Assembly: GCF_900091565.1 (NCBI RefSeq)
Contig: NZ_FMCV01000014.1
Coordinates: 85,754-149,753, forward strand
Reading direction: 5' to 3'
Origin: Micromonospora marina
GTDB lineage: Bacteria > Actinomycetota > Actinomycetes > Mycobacteriales > Micromonosporaceae
DNA length: 64,000 nt
The notes below the pieces were generated by a model that saw nothing but the letters and a program-made list of their open reading frames with translations, was not told the DNA's origin and did not search any database. Within the stretch, counting starts at the first letter, position 1. Each line of letters begins with the position of its first letter. A program made the position numbers and the translations under genes. Shown here in pieces: positions 8,542 to 16,696 of the stretch.

Positions 8542-9759
8542 TCAGGCCGGCGGGAGCAGCCCCGCCGACCGGCTCGCGACCACCGCCCCGATCAGGCCCA
8601 GCGCCTGCGCGGCGGGCATCGGGTCGAGCACCCGGCCGTCGCGCAGGCGCAGCGAGAGCGACCCGCCGGCCGCCTCCCGGGCGCCGAGAACCCCGGTGTA
8701 CGGGACGCGGCGGCGGGACGCGTCCCGGATCCGCGCACCCAGCGAACCGGCCTGGTCCACCTCGACCCGCAGCCCGGCCGCCTCGGCCCGGCGGGCCAGC
8801 CCGGCGGCCGCGTCGGCCTGCGCCGCGTCGACCGGGAGCAGCAGCAACTGCACCGGGGCGTACCAGGCGGGGAAGGCGCCCTCGTGCACCTCGATCAGGT
8901 ACGCGAACAGCCGCTCCATGCTGCCGACCAGACTCCGGTGCACCATCACCGGCCGTTTCCGGCGGCCGTCCGAGCCGGTGTACGACAGGTCGAACCGCTC
9001 CGGCTTGTCGAAGTCGAGCTGGACGGTGGAGATGGTCGACTCCCGGCCGGCCGCGTCCACGATCTGAATGTCGATCTTCGGGCCGTAGAATGCGGCCTCG
9101 CCGGGCACCTCGACGACGTCCACCCCGTCGAGCGCGGCGCGGAGCATTTCCTCGGCCCGCGCCCAGCTCGCGTCGTCGCCCACGTACCGCTGGTCCGGCC
9201 CGCGCAGCGACAACCGGAACCCGGCCGGACGGACGCCGAGCACGGCGTGCGCCTCGCCGATCAGCCGCAGGATCTCGCGGACCTCGTCGCCGACCTGCTC
9301 CAGGGCGCAGAAGTTGTGCGCGTCGTTCAGCGAGATGGCCCGCACCCGGGACAGCCCGCCGAGCACCCCGGAGCGTTCCGCCCGGTACATCCCGCCCAGC
9401 TCGGCGACCCGCAGCGGCAGTTCCCGGTAGGACCGGCCGCGGGCGCGGAACACGAGGGCGTGGTGCGGGCAGAGCGCCGGGCGCAGCACGAACTCGTCGT
9501 CGGCGCTCAGCCGCATCGGCGGGAACATGTCGTCGGCGAAGTAGCCCAGGTGCCCGGACAGCTCGAACAGCTCCCGCTTGCCGAGCGGCGGCGAGTAGAC
9601 GTGCCGGTAGCCGGCCCGGCGCTCCAACTCCCGGACGTACTCCTCGACGGCGTGCCGGGCGGCGGCGCCGGCCGGCAGCCAGATCGGCAGCCCGGCGCCC
9701 GCGAGCGGATCGGAGACGAACAGCTCCAGCTCCCGGCCGAGCCTGCGGTGGTCGATCAT
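8542..9759 (-). CDS. Threonyl-tRNA synthetase paralogue lacking TGS and editing domains
   Basis: The 405-residue protein contains only the class II catalytic core and the anticodon-binding domain; the usual N-terminal TGS and editing domains (about 240 residues) are absent. The ALCPHHALVF, NDAHNF and VMVHRSLVGSMERLF segments keep the Cys/His/His zinc-site residues that select threonine, and the motif 2 Arg is in YRAERSG. The start ATG follows GGAGA at a good distance; the upstream in-frame reading covers the hairpin. Free-standing or editing-less ThrRS copies are known as trans-acting partners or as resistance copies for ThrRS inhibitors such as borrelidin and obafluorin. Expression appears controlled by a Thr-codon leader peptide. 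Confidence 0.9.
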   Translation of the reverse strand: MIDHRRLGRELELFVSDPLAGAGLPIWLPAGAAARHAVEEYVRELERRAGYRHVYSPPLGKRELFELSGHLGYFADDMFPPMRLSADDEFVLRPALCPHHALVFRARGRSYRELPLRVAELGGMYRAERSGVLGGLSRVRAISLNDAHNFCALEQVGDEVREILRLIGEAHAVLGVRPAGFRLSLRGPDQRYVGDDASWARAEEMLRAALDGVDVVEVPGEAAFYGPKIDIQIVDAAGRESTISTVQLDFDKPERFDLSYTGSDGRRKRPVMVHRSLVGSMERLFAYLIEVHEGAFPAWYAPVQLLLLPVDAAQADAAAGLARRAEAAGLRVEVDQAGSLGARIRDASRRRVPYTGVLGAREAAGGSLSLRLRDGRVLDPMPAAQALGLIGAVVASRSAGLLPPA

Positions 9760-9812
9760 GTCGCTCTCCTTGTTCGGGTACGACCCGGAGGCGAGCAGGC
9801 CGGGAACGCCGC

Positions 9813-9843
9813 GAGGCCCCGGAGCGGATCGCCCCGGGGCCTC
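9813..9843 (-). terminator. Attenuator terminator hairpin of ThrRS leader
   Basis: A perfect 10-bp stem, GAGGCCCCGG pairing with CCGGGGCCTC around an 11-nt loop, lies 13 nt after the leader peptide stop and 53 nt before the synthetase start. Sequence on both sides (CGCCGC inside the leader ORF, GCGGCG just after this stem) can pair and would compete with it. Confidence 0.65.
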
Positions 9844-9856
9844 GTCGACGGAAACG

Positions 9857-9910
9857 TCAGTGCGGCGCGCCGGGAACACCCGGCGTCGTGGTCACTACCG
9901 CGCTGCGCAT
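9857..9910 (-). CDS. Threonine attenuator leader peptide (17 aa)
   Basis: The ORF encodes MRSAVVTTTPGVPGAPH, with three consecutive Thr codons (ACC ACG ACG, 9892-9884) in a 17-residue peptide. The ATG lies 6 nt after a TATCGT -10 hexamer, so the transcript would start at the initiation codon. It precedes a ThrRS-like gene and a stable hairpin, the classic arrangement of ribosome-mediated attenuation. There are no long homologous stretches to support it, only the codon pattern and context. Confidence 0.65.
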   Translation of the reverse strand: MRSAVVTTTPGVPGAPH

Positions 9911-9966
9911 GCCCGGACGATAGGCGCGCGGATGTCGACGGTGCACCTGGATTTCGGAGGACGGGT

Positions 9967-10001
9967 GCGGGTCGCCGGCACGGGACCTGCCGGCGACCCG
10001 C
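9967..10001. repeat. Orphan 14-bp perfect stem-loop
   Basis: GCGGGTCGCCGGCA and its exact complement flank a 7-nt loop. The hairpin sits between divergent transcription units (ThrRS leader and DedA gene), where no convergent gene end needs a terminator. The rest of the 340-bp gap (9923-10252) holds no convincing gene; a 41-codon frame from 9932 is possible but has no family resemblance. Confidence 0.6.
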
Positions 10002-10252
10002 GGCGGCCCGGGCATCGGAAACGGCGGACCCGACGGCTCCGGTGCCGCGTGCGATAAACGGTACGCCGGGAATCGACGATGTGCCGCCCTGCCCCGGGTG
10101 GTACGCCCCGATGACCCGTCACCCGCAGGCGGGCCGCCTCGTTTCCCATCTACGGCCTGCCGGAGCCGGCTGTCATCGTGCGGTGGGGCCGGTGATGGTG
10201 ACGACGGACACGGCGTCCGGCTCGATCCGGTCGAACGGAGAACCCCGGCGAG

Positions 10253-10885
10253 GTGGCGGTCGTGGCCGAACTCATCTCTGACGTCGCGTCGCCCATGTGG
10301 GCGTACGCGCTGCTGCTGATCCTGCTGATCGCCGACGCCTTCGTCCCGGTGGTGCCGACCCAGCTCCTCATGATCACCAGTGGGGCGCTGACCGTGTACG
10401 GCGGGCTCAGCCTGCCGCTGACCATCGCGGTCGGCGCGGCCGGCGTGTTCATCGGTGACCTCGCCTGCTACCTGATCGGCCGCAGTACGCCGACCCGCCG
10501 CGCGGCACGCGCCACCACACCCGGCAGGGCACGCCGGGCGGTCACCCGGGTCACCCGGGGGCTGCGGGAACCGGGGCCGCTGGTGATCCTGCTCTGCCGT
10601 TTCGTACCGGGCGGCCGGATGGCGGCCTGCTTCTCGGCCGGGCGCAGCCGCTACCCGTACCGCCTGTTCCTGCCGTACGAGGCGGCGGCGGCCCTGGCCT
10701 GGTCCAGCTACGGCACGCTCGTCGGTCACCTGGGCGGTACGGCGCTGACCCACTCCGCGTGGCGGCTGCTGCTGATCGGTGGGGTGGCCGCTGCGGGGTT
10801 CGCGCTGGCCGGGTGGGCGATGACCTGGATCAGCAACAACCGGCAGACCCGCGCCGAGGCCACCGCCGACTCCGCCGGCAGCTGA
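10253..10885 (+). CDS. DedA/VTT-domain membrane protein
   Basis: The 210-residue protein shows the DedA pattern: an N-terminal re-entrant segment with DAFVPVVPTQLLMITSGAL, a glycine-rich GVFIGDLACYLIGR helix, the conserved RFVPGGRMAACFSAG loop, and C-terminal helices. DedA proteins sit in the cytoplasmic membrane and are thought to scramble or transport phospholipids and undecaprenyl phosphate. The GTG at 10253 and another GTG at 10262 are both plausible starts, with GGAG at about 10237. A small unknown gene follows. Confidence 0.85.
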   Translation: MAVVAELISDVASPMWAYALLLILLIADAFVPVVPTQLLMITSGALTVYGGLSLPLTIAVGAAGVFIGDLACYLIGRSTPTRRAARATTPGRARRAVTRVTRGLREPGPLVILLCRFVPGGRMAACFSAGRSRYPYRLFLPYEAAAALAWSSYGTLVGHLGGTALTHSAWRLLLIGGVAAAGFALAGWAMTWISNNRQTRAEATADSAGS

Positions 10886-10922
10886 CCCCGAGCACCTGAT
10901 CGACGTGAAGGAAGCACAGGCC

Positions 10923-11105
10923 ATGAACGACGCGGCGAGGTGGCACGACGCCAAGGCCAGGGCCCGGCGGATCGATCCTTCGTGGGACGACGCCGAGCGC
11001 GCGGCGCAGCGCAGACATCTCAGGGAGCAGATGCTGGCATCGATCGCCGCCGCGCAACCGACGGGAGACCGGGCGGACGATCCACCTCGATCCGAACTCA
11101 CCTGA
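10923..11105 (+). CDS. Small basic/acidic helical protein of unknown function
   Basis: The 60-residue protein starts MNDAARWHDAKARARRID, is rich in Ala, Arg, Asp and Glu, and should be largely helical. GAAGGAAG upstream of the ATG is a fair ribosome-binding site. It has no signal peptide or membrane segment. It lies 37 bases after the DedA gene in the same direction, so the two may be co-transcribed. I do not recognise the family. Confidence 0.5.
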   Translation: MNDAARWHDAKARARRIDPSWDDAERAAQRRHLREQMLASIAAAQPTGDRADDPPRSELT

Positions 11106-11201
11106 CGCGGTTCTCGGGGGTCCGGTAGGGGACGACCCGGGTAGTGGAGTGGGTGGTGGTCCCGGATCCGTCTGGGGCGGTCGCGGCGACAGGCTGGCCG
11201 T

Positions 11202-11855
11202 ATGCCTGGAACGCGGAGAAGTGGCCTGCTGGCCCTCGGCGGGATCGTCCTGGCGGCGGTGCTCGCGACGGTCGGTCACCTCGAGGTGAACGACGATCTG
11301 GATCCCTGGTCGCTGACCGTCAGCGACTTCGCCGTCTCCGATCGCGGCGGCGTCATCGACACGGCGATGGCGGTGCTCGCGGCGGCCAGTCTGGTGCTGC
11401 TGCCGTCGCTGCGCCGGGCGGGTGCGGGCCGGGTGCCGCTCGCGCTGCTGACCGCCTGGTCGGCCGGGCTGCTGGCCGCCGCCGTGGTGCCCACGAACGA
11501 GCCGGGTACGCCGATGGACACCGCCGCGTACGTGCACCGGTACGCCTCGGTGCTGTCGTTCCTGGCCCTGCCGGTGGCCGGCTGGCTGCTCGCCCGCCAT
11601 CCGGTCGCCGGGGCCGCCGCCTGGCTGCGCGGGCTGACCGTGGCCAGCCTGGTGCTGGCGGCCGCGATGATCTGGTCCGCCTACCCCGGCGACCGTGCCC
11701 TGCTCGGCCTGATCGAGCGCGCGCTGATCCTGACGGAGACGGCCCTCCTGACCACCCTGGCCGTGCACCTCACCCTGACCAAAGCCGTCGATCATGCAGT
11801 CGTGGCCCCGCACGGACCGGGCATACCGGTCGGACCGGGGGCCGCAACTCCATGA
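11202..11855 (+). CDS. DUF998-type membrane protein
   Basis: The 217-residue protein has about six hydrophobic helices. The early DPWSLTVSDFAVSDRGGVIDTAMAV segment, the VVPTNEPG loop and the HRYASVLSFLALPVAGWLLA helix match the DUF998 family of actinobacterial membrane proteins, whose function is not known. The ATG start is the first in frame after the preceding gene. It converges on the flavoprotein gene at 11881, with 25 bp between the stops. Confidence 0.75.
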   Translation: MPGTRRSGLLALGGIVLAAVLATVGHLEVNDDLDPWSLTVSDFAVSDRGGVIDTAMAVLAAASLVLLPSLRRAGAGRVPLALLTAWSAGLLAAAVVPTNEPGTPMDTAAYVHRYASVLSFLALPVAGWLLARHPVAGAAAWLRGLTVASLVLAAAMIWSAYPGDRALLGLIERALILTETALLTTLAVHLTLTKAVDHAVVAPHGPGIPVGPGAATP

Positions 11856-11880
11856 TCGACGAGCAGCGGGGGCGGGAGGG

Positions 11881-13284
11881 CTACTCCAGCTCGTGGAGCA
11901 TGAGCTGGCGGGCGGCCTCGGTGATGGAGCCGGACAGGCTCGGGTAGATGGTGATCGTGTGGGCCAGCTCGTTGACGGTGAGGTTGTTCTCCACCGCCAT
12001 CGTGATCGGCAGGATCAGCTCGCTGGCCTTCGGCGCCACCACCACGCCGCCGATCACCTGGCCGCTCGCCGGCCGGCAGAACAGCTTGACGAAGCCGTCG
12101 GCCAGGTCGTCCATCTTCGCCCGGGCGTTGCCGGACAGCGGCAGCATCACCTGACGGGCCGGAGTCTTACCCGCGTCCACCTCGTCCTGGGAGACGCCGA
12201 CGGTGGCCAGCTCCGGATCGGTGAAGACGTTCGCGGCGACGGTACGCAACCGCAGCGGCCGGACCGCCTCGCCCAGCGCGTGCCACATGGCGATGCGGCC
12301 CTGCATGGCCGCGACGCTCGCCAGCGGCAGCACGCCGGTGCAGTCACCCGCCGCGTAGATGCCCGGCACATTGGTACGGGAGACCCGGTCGACAGTCACG
12401 TAGCCGCCCCGGGCCAGCTCCACGCCGTACTCGGCCAGGCCCAGGTCGGCGGTGTTCGGGATCGAGCCGACAGCGATCAGCGCGTGCGAGCCGGTGACCT
12501 GGCGGCCGTCGGACAGCACCACCTCCACCCCGTCGCCGACGCGGCGGACCGCCTCGGCGCGGGAGTTGTTCAGGATGCTCATGCCCCGGTTGCGGAACAC
12601 CCGCTCGATCGCCGACGCGGCGTCGGCGTCCTCGTGCGGCATGACCCGGTCCCGGCTGGACACGAGCGTGACCTTCACGCCCATGGCGAGGTACGCGCTG
12701 GCGAACTCGGCACCGGTCACGCCGGAGCCGACCACGATCAGGTGCTCGGGCAGCTCCGGCAGGTCGTACACCTGGCGCCAGGTCAGGATGCGCTCGCCGT
12801 CCGGTACGGCGGTGGGCAACTGGCGGGGGGTCGCGCCGGTCGCGACGAGCACCGTCGACGCGGCGATGGAGTATTCCGCGCCCCCGCCGGCCGGGGTGAC
12901 GATCACCCGGTGGGTGTGGCCGAGCGTGTCCTCGCCGAGGCGGGCCGTGCCGGCGACGAACTCGACCCCGGCCTTGACCAGCTTGGTGTGGATGTCGGCG
13001 GACTGTGCCAGCGCGAGCCGCTTGACCCGCTCGTGCACCGCCGGGGCGTCGACGGTGACCGCCTCCAGGCCGTCGGAGTGCACCCCGAACTCCTCGGTGT
13101 CCCGGTAGCCGGTGACCACCTCGGAGCTGGCGATGAACGTCTTGGAGGGCACGCAGTCGGACAGCACGCAGGCACCACCGGCGCCCTCCGCCTCGACCAC
13201 TGTGACATCGGCGTCCAACTGCGCGGCGACCAGAGCCGCCTCGTACCCGGCCGGCCCGCCGCCGATGATCACGATCTGGCTCAC
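11881..13284 (-). CDS. LpdA-like NAD(P)H-quinone dehydrogenase flavoprotein
   Basis: The 467-residue protein belongs to the pyridine nucleotide-disulfide oxidoreductase family, with an N-terminal FAD-binding GGGPAGYEAA motif, a CVLSDC redox-type Cys pair (C-x4-C), an NAD-binding GSGVTGAEFA motif and the GIYAAGDCTG FAD segment. The C-terminal dimerisation domain reads HTITIYPSLSGS where dihydrolipoamide dehydrogenases have a catalytic His and Glu (HPTLSE); both are replaced. The same loss is seen in mycobacterial LpdA (Rv3303c), which reduces quinones rather than lipoamide. I therefore predict a quinone or disulfide reductase. Confidence 0.88.
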   Translation of the reverse strand: MSQIVIIGGGPAGYEAALVAAQLDADVTVVEAEGAGGACVLSDCVPSKTFIASSEVVTGYRDTEEFGVHSDGLEAVTVDAPAVHERVKRLALAQSADIHTKLVKAGVEFVAGTARLGEDTLGHTHRVIVTPAGGGAEYSIAASTVLVATGATPRQLPTAVPDGERILTWRQVYDLPELPEHLIVVGSGVTGAEFASAYLAMGVKVTLVSSRDRVMPHEDADAASAIERVFRNRGMSILNNSRAEAVRRVGDGVEVVLSDGRQVTGSHALIAVGSIPNTADLGLAEYGVELARGGYVTVDRVSRTNVPGIYAAGDCTGVLPLASVAAMQGRIAMWHALGEAVRPLRLRTVAANVFTDPELATVGVSQDEVDAGKTPARQVMLPLSGNARAKMDDLADGFVKLFCRPASGQVIGGVVVAPKASELILPITMAVENNLTVNELAHTITIYPSLSGSITEAARQLMLHELE

Positions 13285-13435
13285 AGAGCCATCCCTTCGT
13301 TCGCGACTGCGGGGCTCCGCTCCGCTGCACTCCTCGCGCTCACAGCAGTCGCCCCTCGTCTGTGCTCACAGTGACTTTTTCTCCCCGTCCCGTCCGACAC
13401 GCACTGTCGTATTCTCCCCCACCCGCCAGCCGGGC

Positions 13436-13448
13436 TATCGTCGTCGCC
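13436..13448 (+). promoter_or_regulatory. Putative leaderless promoter of GGCT-like gene
   Basis: TATCGT (13436-13441) lies 7 nt before the GTG start and there is no Shine-Dalgarno in between. No clear -35 is visible. Confidence 0.4.
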
Positions 13449-13904
13449 GTGGGTCTCTACGCTGCTTACGGCTCGAACCTCGATCCCGCCCGCATGCGCG
13501 CCTACTGCCCGCATTCGCCGATGGTGGGCACCGGCTGGCTTGAGGGGTGGCGGCTCACCTTCGCCGGCGAGGACGTCATCGGGTGGGAGGGCTCGGTCAG
13601 CACCGTCGTCGAGTCCCCCGGTGACCGGGTGTTCGTGGCGCTCTACGACATCCACCCGTACGACGCCGCGCAGCTCGACGAGCTCGAGGGCGTGACCGCC
13701 GGGACGTACCGCAAGCTGACCGTCCGCGTCTCGACGCTCGACGGCGACGTGACCGCGTGGGTCTACGTGTTCGACGGGTACGAGGGCGGGCTGCCCACCG
13801 CGTGGTACCTCTCGGAGCTGGCGAACGCCGCGGAGAAGGCGGGCGCGCCGGACGACTACGTCACCGAGCTGCGGTCCCGTCCCACCGGCACCGCGTCCGC
13901 GTAG
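13449..13904 (+). CDS. Gamma-glutamylcyclotransferase-fold protein
   Basis: The 151-residue protein has the AIG2/GGCT hallmark YGSNLDPARM near the N-terminus and, later, ALYDIHPYDAAQLDELEGV with the acidic residue expected in the active site. Proteins of this fold cyclise gamma-glutamyl compounds to 5-oxoproline or act on gamma-glutamylamines. The GTG at 13449 is chosen because YGSN proteins start close to that motif and a -10 hexamer lies just upstream. It is divergent from the LpdA-like gene and converges on the GNAT gene. The exact substrate is unknown. Confidence 0.85.
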   Translation: MGLYAAYGSNLDPARMRAYCPHSPMVGTGWLEGWRLTFAGEDVIGWEGSVSTVVESPGDRVFVALYDIHPYDAAQLDELEGVTAGTYRKLTVRVSTLDGDVTAWVYVFDGYEGGLPTAWYLSELANAAEKAGAPDDYVTELRSRPTGTASA

Positions 13905-13978
13905 CGCGTCTCCCACCCCGACAGTGTGCGCCGGAGCGCCGCCCGGCCGCTCGGCGACCCCGGTACGGGCGTGCCGGG

Positions 13979-14983
13979 TCACACCCGCGAGGCGGGCACA
14001 CTCCGCTCGTACATGTCGGTCCAGCGCTCGTCCACCAGCCCGACGGAACGGTAGAGCGTGACCGGCGCGGTCGGGTTGGCCAGGTCGACGCCGAGCCCGG
14101 CGCCGGTGCGGCCCTTAGCCGCGTAGGTCGCGAAGGCCCGACGCAGCAGCGCCGCACCCACCCCCCGGCGCCGGTACGCGGGCAGCACCGACAGCGTCCG
14201 CACCCACCCCAGGTCCTGGTCGAGTGCCTGGTCGGAGGACTGGAGCGCGCCGGCCGGCTCGCCGTCGACCTCGGCCAGGAGCCACTCGTCCCAGACCTTG
14301 CCGTACGACGGCAGCAGGTCCCGCCACTGCTCGAAGTCGAGCGGGTCGTGGTCCGGGGTGTCCTGGAACGCGGTGTCGTAGATCCGGTGGAACAGCCGCA
14401 GGTCGTTCTCGTCGTCGGCGCGCAGCGGCCGCACCGTCACCCCGGGCGGGAGCGCCGGCTCGGCGGTCAGGTCGTGGAACGAGCGGCTCATCCGGATGTA
14501 GCGCTTGATCCGGGTGAACCCGGCCTCGGCCAGCTCACCGGCCCAGCGGGTCTCCGGCGCGTACACCCCGGTGCGCGCGGTCAGCGCGGGCAGGCCGCGT
14601 TCGGCGGCCCGTTCGGCGACCCGCTCCAGCAGCCGGTCCAGCAGCGGGGCGCGCAGGTCGGCGCCGCGGTCGGGGTCGACGAGGACGTCCACCCACTCCC
14701 GGCCTACGCCACTCGGGTTGGCCAGGATCGACCAGGCCACCGCCGTGCCGTCCGGGTCGGTGACCAGCCAGGAGTCCCGGTCCGGGTCGACGAACGGCGC
14801 GGTCAGCGCGGACCGAACGTCCTCGTCGTCGAAGTCGGGGTAGCCCACGGCGAAGGTGTCGGAAGCGTGCACCACCGCCAGGATCGCGGGCACGTCGTCG
14901 AGGGTCGGGCGGCGGGCCGACCAGCCGGCAGGGAGCGTCACGGGCCAGATCCTGGCAGTCGGACCGGGCGGGTCGCCTCCCAT
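13979..14983 (-). CDS. Tandem-domain GNAT acetyltransferase
   Basis: The 334-residue protein holds two GNAT folds: a weaker N-terminal one (about residues 20-160) and a C-terminal one with the acetyl-CoA motif LSVLPAYRRRGVGAALLRRAFATYAAKG. The arrangement resembles mycothiol synthase-like acetyltransferases, but I do not see enough to call it MshD. Its ATG directly follows the TAA of the upstream gene, so the two are translationally coupled. The protein is cytoplasmic; the acceptor is unknown. Confidence 0.85.
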   Translation of the reverse strand: MGGDPPGPTARIWPVTLPAGWSARRPTLDDVPAILAVVHASDTFAVGYPDFDDEDVRSALTAPFVDPDRDSWLVTDPDGTAVAWSILANPSGVGREWVDVLVDPDRGADLRAPLLDRLLERVAERAAERGLPALTARTGVYAPETRWAGELAEAGFTRIKRYIRMSRSFHDLTAEPALPPGVTVRPLRADDENDLRLFHRIYDTAFQDTPDHDPLDFEQWRDLLPSYGKVWDEWLLAEVDGEPAGALQSSDQALDQDLGWVRTLSVLPAYRRRGVGAALLRRAFATYAAKGRTGAGLGVDLANPTAPVTLYRSVGLVDERWTDMYERSVPASRV

Positions 14984-15724
14984 TTATCCGCCGCGGGCGC
15001 GCTGCCGCGCCGCGCCGAGCAGTCCCAGCAGCTCAGTACCCTCGGCGGCGTCCAGCGCGCGGAACGCCGCCGACGCCAGCCGGTCGGTCACCGCCTCGGC
15101 CCACAGCCGGCGTCGCACCAGCGGCCCGACCGGCGGGTACGGCGGCACCCACCCGCACGCGGCCGCCCCGGCCTCGCCCTCCGGCCCGGCCAGCACCCCC
15201 TCCAGCGGCGTCAGCCCGGCGGCCCGCACCGCCAGCAGGTACGCCCCGGCGAAGTGCTCGCGCAGCAGGAGCATGCCCACCGCCGCCCGCGCCCCCGGGG
15301 ACGGATCGGGCACCCGCATGGCCCGCCAGGCGGCGAACAGCGGCATGCCGCTGGCGTCCGCCGCGTCGACCGCCCGGCCCAGCAGCGCGGCGAGCCGGGA
15401 CGACTCCGCGCCGTCGCCCAGCCGGGCGGTGCCCCACCGGCAGCATTCGGCCAGGTTGGCGGTGGCCACCTCCAGCGGCGGGACGGTCCGTGCGGCGGCG
15501 TCCCAGCCGTCCGTGACCGCCTCCGGCGCGATGAAGCCGAGCGCCGCGGCGACCGTCTCGGCGCGGACGTCACCGAGCGCACCGGCCCGCCCGGTGATGT
15601 AGAAGGCCCACCCGGAGATGCCCAGCAGCCGCGCCCGGCGCAGCGTGGACGGGCAGCGGGCGAACGCCTCCCCGAGTTCGAGCACGAGCGGTTTGCAGGC
15701 GGCGGCGAGCTGTTCCGGGGTCAT
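14984..15724 (-). CDS. Helical protein, SCO6745-like (unknown function)
   Basis: The 246-residue Ala-rich helical protein resembles a streptomycete-type family (SCO6745-like). It contains STLRRARLLGISGWAFYITGRAGALG and a later FIAPEAVTDGWDAA segment, features I associate with that family, but without searching I cannot be sure. No catalytic motif, signal peptide or membrane helix is evident. It is upstream of, and coupled to, the GNAT gene, so the two products may act on the same process. Confidence 0.65.
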   Translation of the reverse strand: MTPEQLAAACKPLVLELGEAFARCPSTLRRARLLGISGWAFYITGRAGALGDVRAETVAAALGFIAPEAVTDGWDAAARTVPPLEVATANLAECCRWGTARLGDGAESSRLAALLGRAVDAADASGMPLFAAWRAMRVPDPSPGARAAVGMLLLREHFAGAYLLAVRAAGLTPLEGVLAGPEGEAGAAACGWVPPYPPVGPLVRRRLWAEAVTDRLASAAFRALDAAEGTELLGLLGAARQRARGG

Positions 15725-15767
15725 CGGCCGCCCGTCGCCGTCACTCTACCGAAGCCATTCATCACGC

Positions 15768-16694
15768 TCAGTCTGCCGGGTGATCACCGCTGTCGGCATC
15801 CCCCTCTTCGGCGTCGAGCGCCTCCAACACGGCCTCCACCTCACCGGCCCGGCGCCGGGCCGCGGTGACCGCCCGTTCCGCGCCCCGGCGGGCCAGCCGG
15901 GCCCGGCTCAGCTCCTGCTCGGCCACGGCCCGGCGACGCTCCAGCTCGGCCAGTTCGGTCTCGATCCGGTCCAGCGTGGCGGCGCCGTCCCGCTCGGCCG
16001 CGTCGGCCGTCGCCAGTTCCTTCTCGGCCCGGTCGAGGTCCGCGCGGGCCCGGGTCAGCTCCCGGGTCGCGGTCCGCCGCCGCCCGGCCCGTTCGGCCCG
16101 CGCCGCCCGCTCGTCGCGGGCCCGGCGCGCGTCGGCCCGCTCGGCCGCCCGATCCGGTACGACCGGCGCCTCCTCACCCCCTGTCACGAGCCGGAGCTGG
16201 GGGCGGGGCACCTCACCGAACCCGGCGTAGTGGCTGGCCCGCAGCAGGCGTCCGGCGCGTACCTGCTCGGCCACCTCGGTGTCCGACAGCGCGGCGTTGA
16301 GTGTCGCCTCCACCTCGCCCAGCGGCAGCTTGCCGGCCGGGGGCGCGGCGGGTTCGGCGGCGGCGAGCCGGCGTACCTCGGCCACCAGCGCGCCCACGAC
16401 GGCGCGCCGCTGCGCGGACAGTTCCCGCAGTGTGCCGCCGCGCAGGTCGCGTTGCGCGGCGCGCAGCGACTCGGCCAGCTGGGTCAGATCGGCGACCAGC
16501 TCGGGACGGCGGATCGCCAGCAGGTTGACCAGCCAGGCCGCCACGGTGGGGCGGCGCAGCTTCCCGATCTCCCGGGCGGTACGCGGGTCGCCGGACTGCC
16601 GCGCCTGCGCGACGGCGGCGTCCCGGGCCGCGACGAACCGGTCCGGCGGCGTGGCGTAGAGCTGCCGGATCACCTCCACGGGCACCCCGGCCAT
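15768..16694 (-). CDS. Coiled-coil protein of unknown function
   Basis: The 308-residue protein has an N-terminal helical domain beginning VEVIRQLYATPPDRFVAARDA with a KLRRPTVAAWLVNLLA segment, and a long Arg/Glu/Ala coiled coil from about residue 175 to 295 (with RAERAGRRRTATRELTRARA-type heptads). The family seems confined to actinobacteria and has no assigned role as far as I know. Its ATG lies 2 nt after the stop of the MBL hydrolase gene, so the two form an operon. Confidence 0.7.
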   Translation of the reverse strand: MAGVPVEVIRQLYATPPDRFVAARDAAVAQARQSGDPRTAREIGKLRRPTVAAWLVNLLAIRRPELVADLTQLAESLRAAQRDLRGGTLRELSAQRRAVVGALVAEVRRLAAAEPAAPPAGKLPLGEVEATLNAALSDTEVAEQVRAGRLLRASHYAGFGEVPRPQLRLVTGGEEAPVVPDRAAERADARRARDERAARAERAGRRRTATRELTRARADLDRAEKELATADAAERDGAATLDRIETELAELERRRAVAEQELSRARLARRGAERAVTAARRRAGEVEAVLEALDAEEGDADSGDHPAD

Positions 16695-16696
16695 GC

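Larger units (their letters stand above)
9760..9922 (-). promoter_or_regulatory. Threonine-responsive attenuation leader (predicted)
   Basis: In transcription order this holds a TATCGT -10 hexamer (9922-9917), 6 nt, the leader peptide ATG, a 7-bp hairpin (CGCCGGG-TGTT-CCCGGCG) starting in the last Thr codon, the peptide stop, the 10-bp terminator-like hairpin, a small CGGGT-CGT-ACCCG hairpin and the ribosome-binding site. CCCGGC occurs both in the leader hairpin and after the terminator, allowing alternative pairing with the same GCCGGG. Stalling at uncharged tRNA-Thr would cover the first hairpin. No T-box consensus is present. Confidence 0.65.

Noticed and set aside
9760..9960. T-box riboswitch for the ThrRS gene
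   Set aside because: No TGGNACCGCG-type T-box sequence or specifier-loop arrangement; a Thr-codon leader ORF explains the region better.
13905..13978. Terminator between the GGCT-like and GNAT genes
   Set aside because: Only a weak bulged hairpin (GACCCCGG against CCGGGTC) is seen; too poor to list as a feature.
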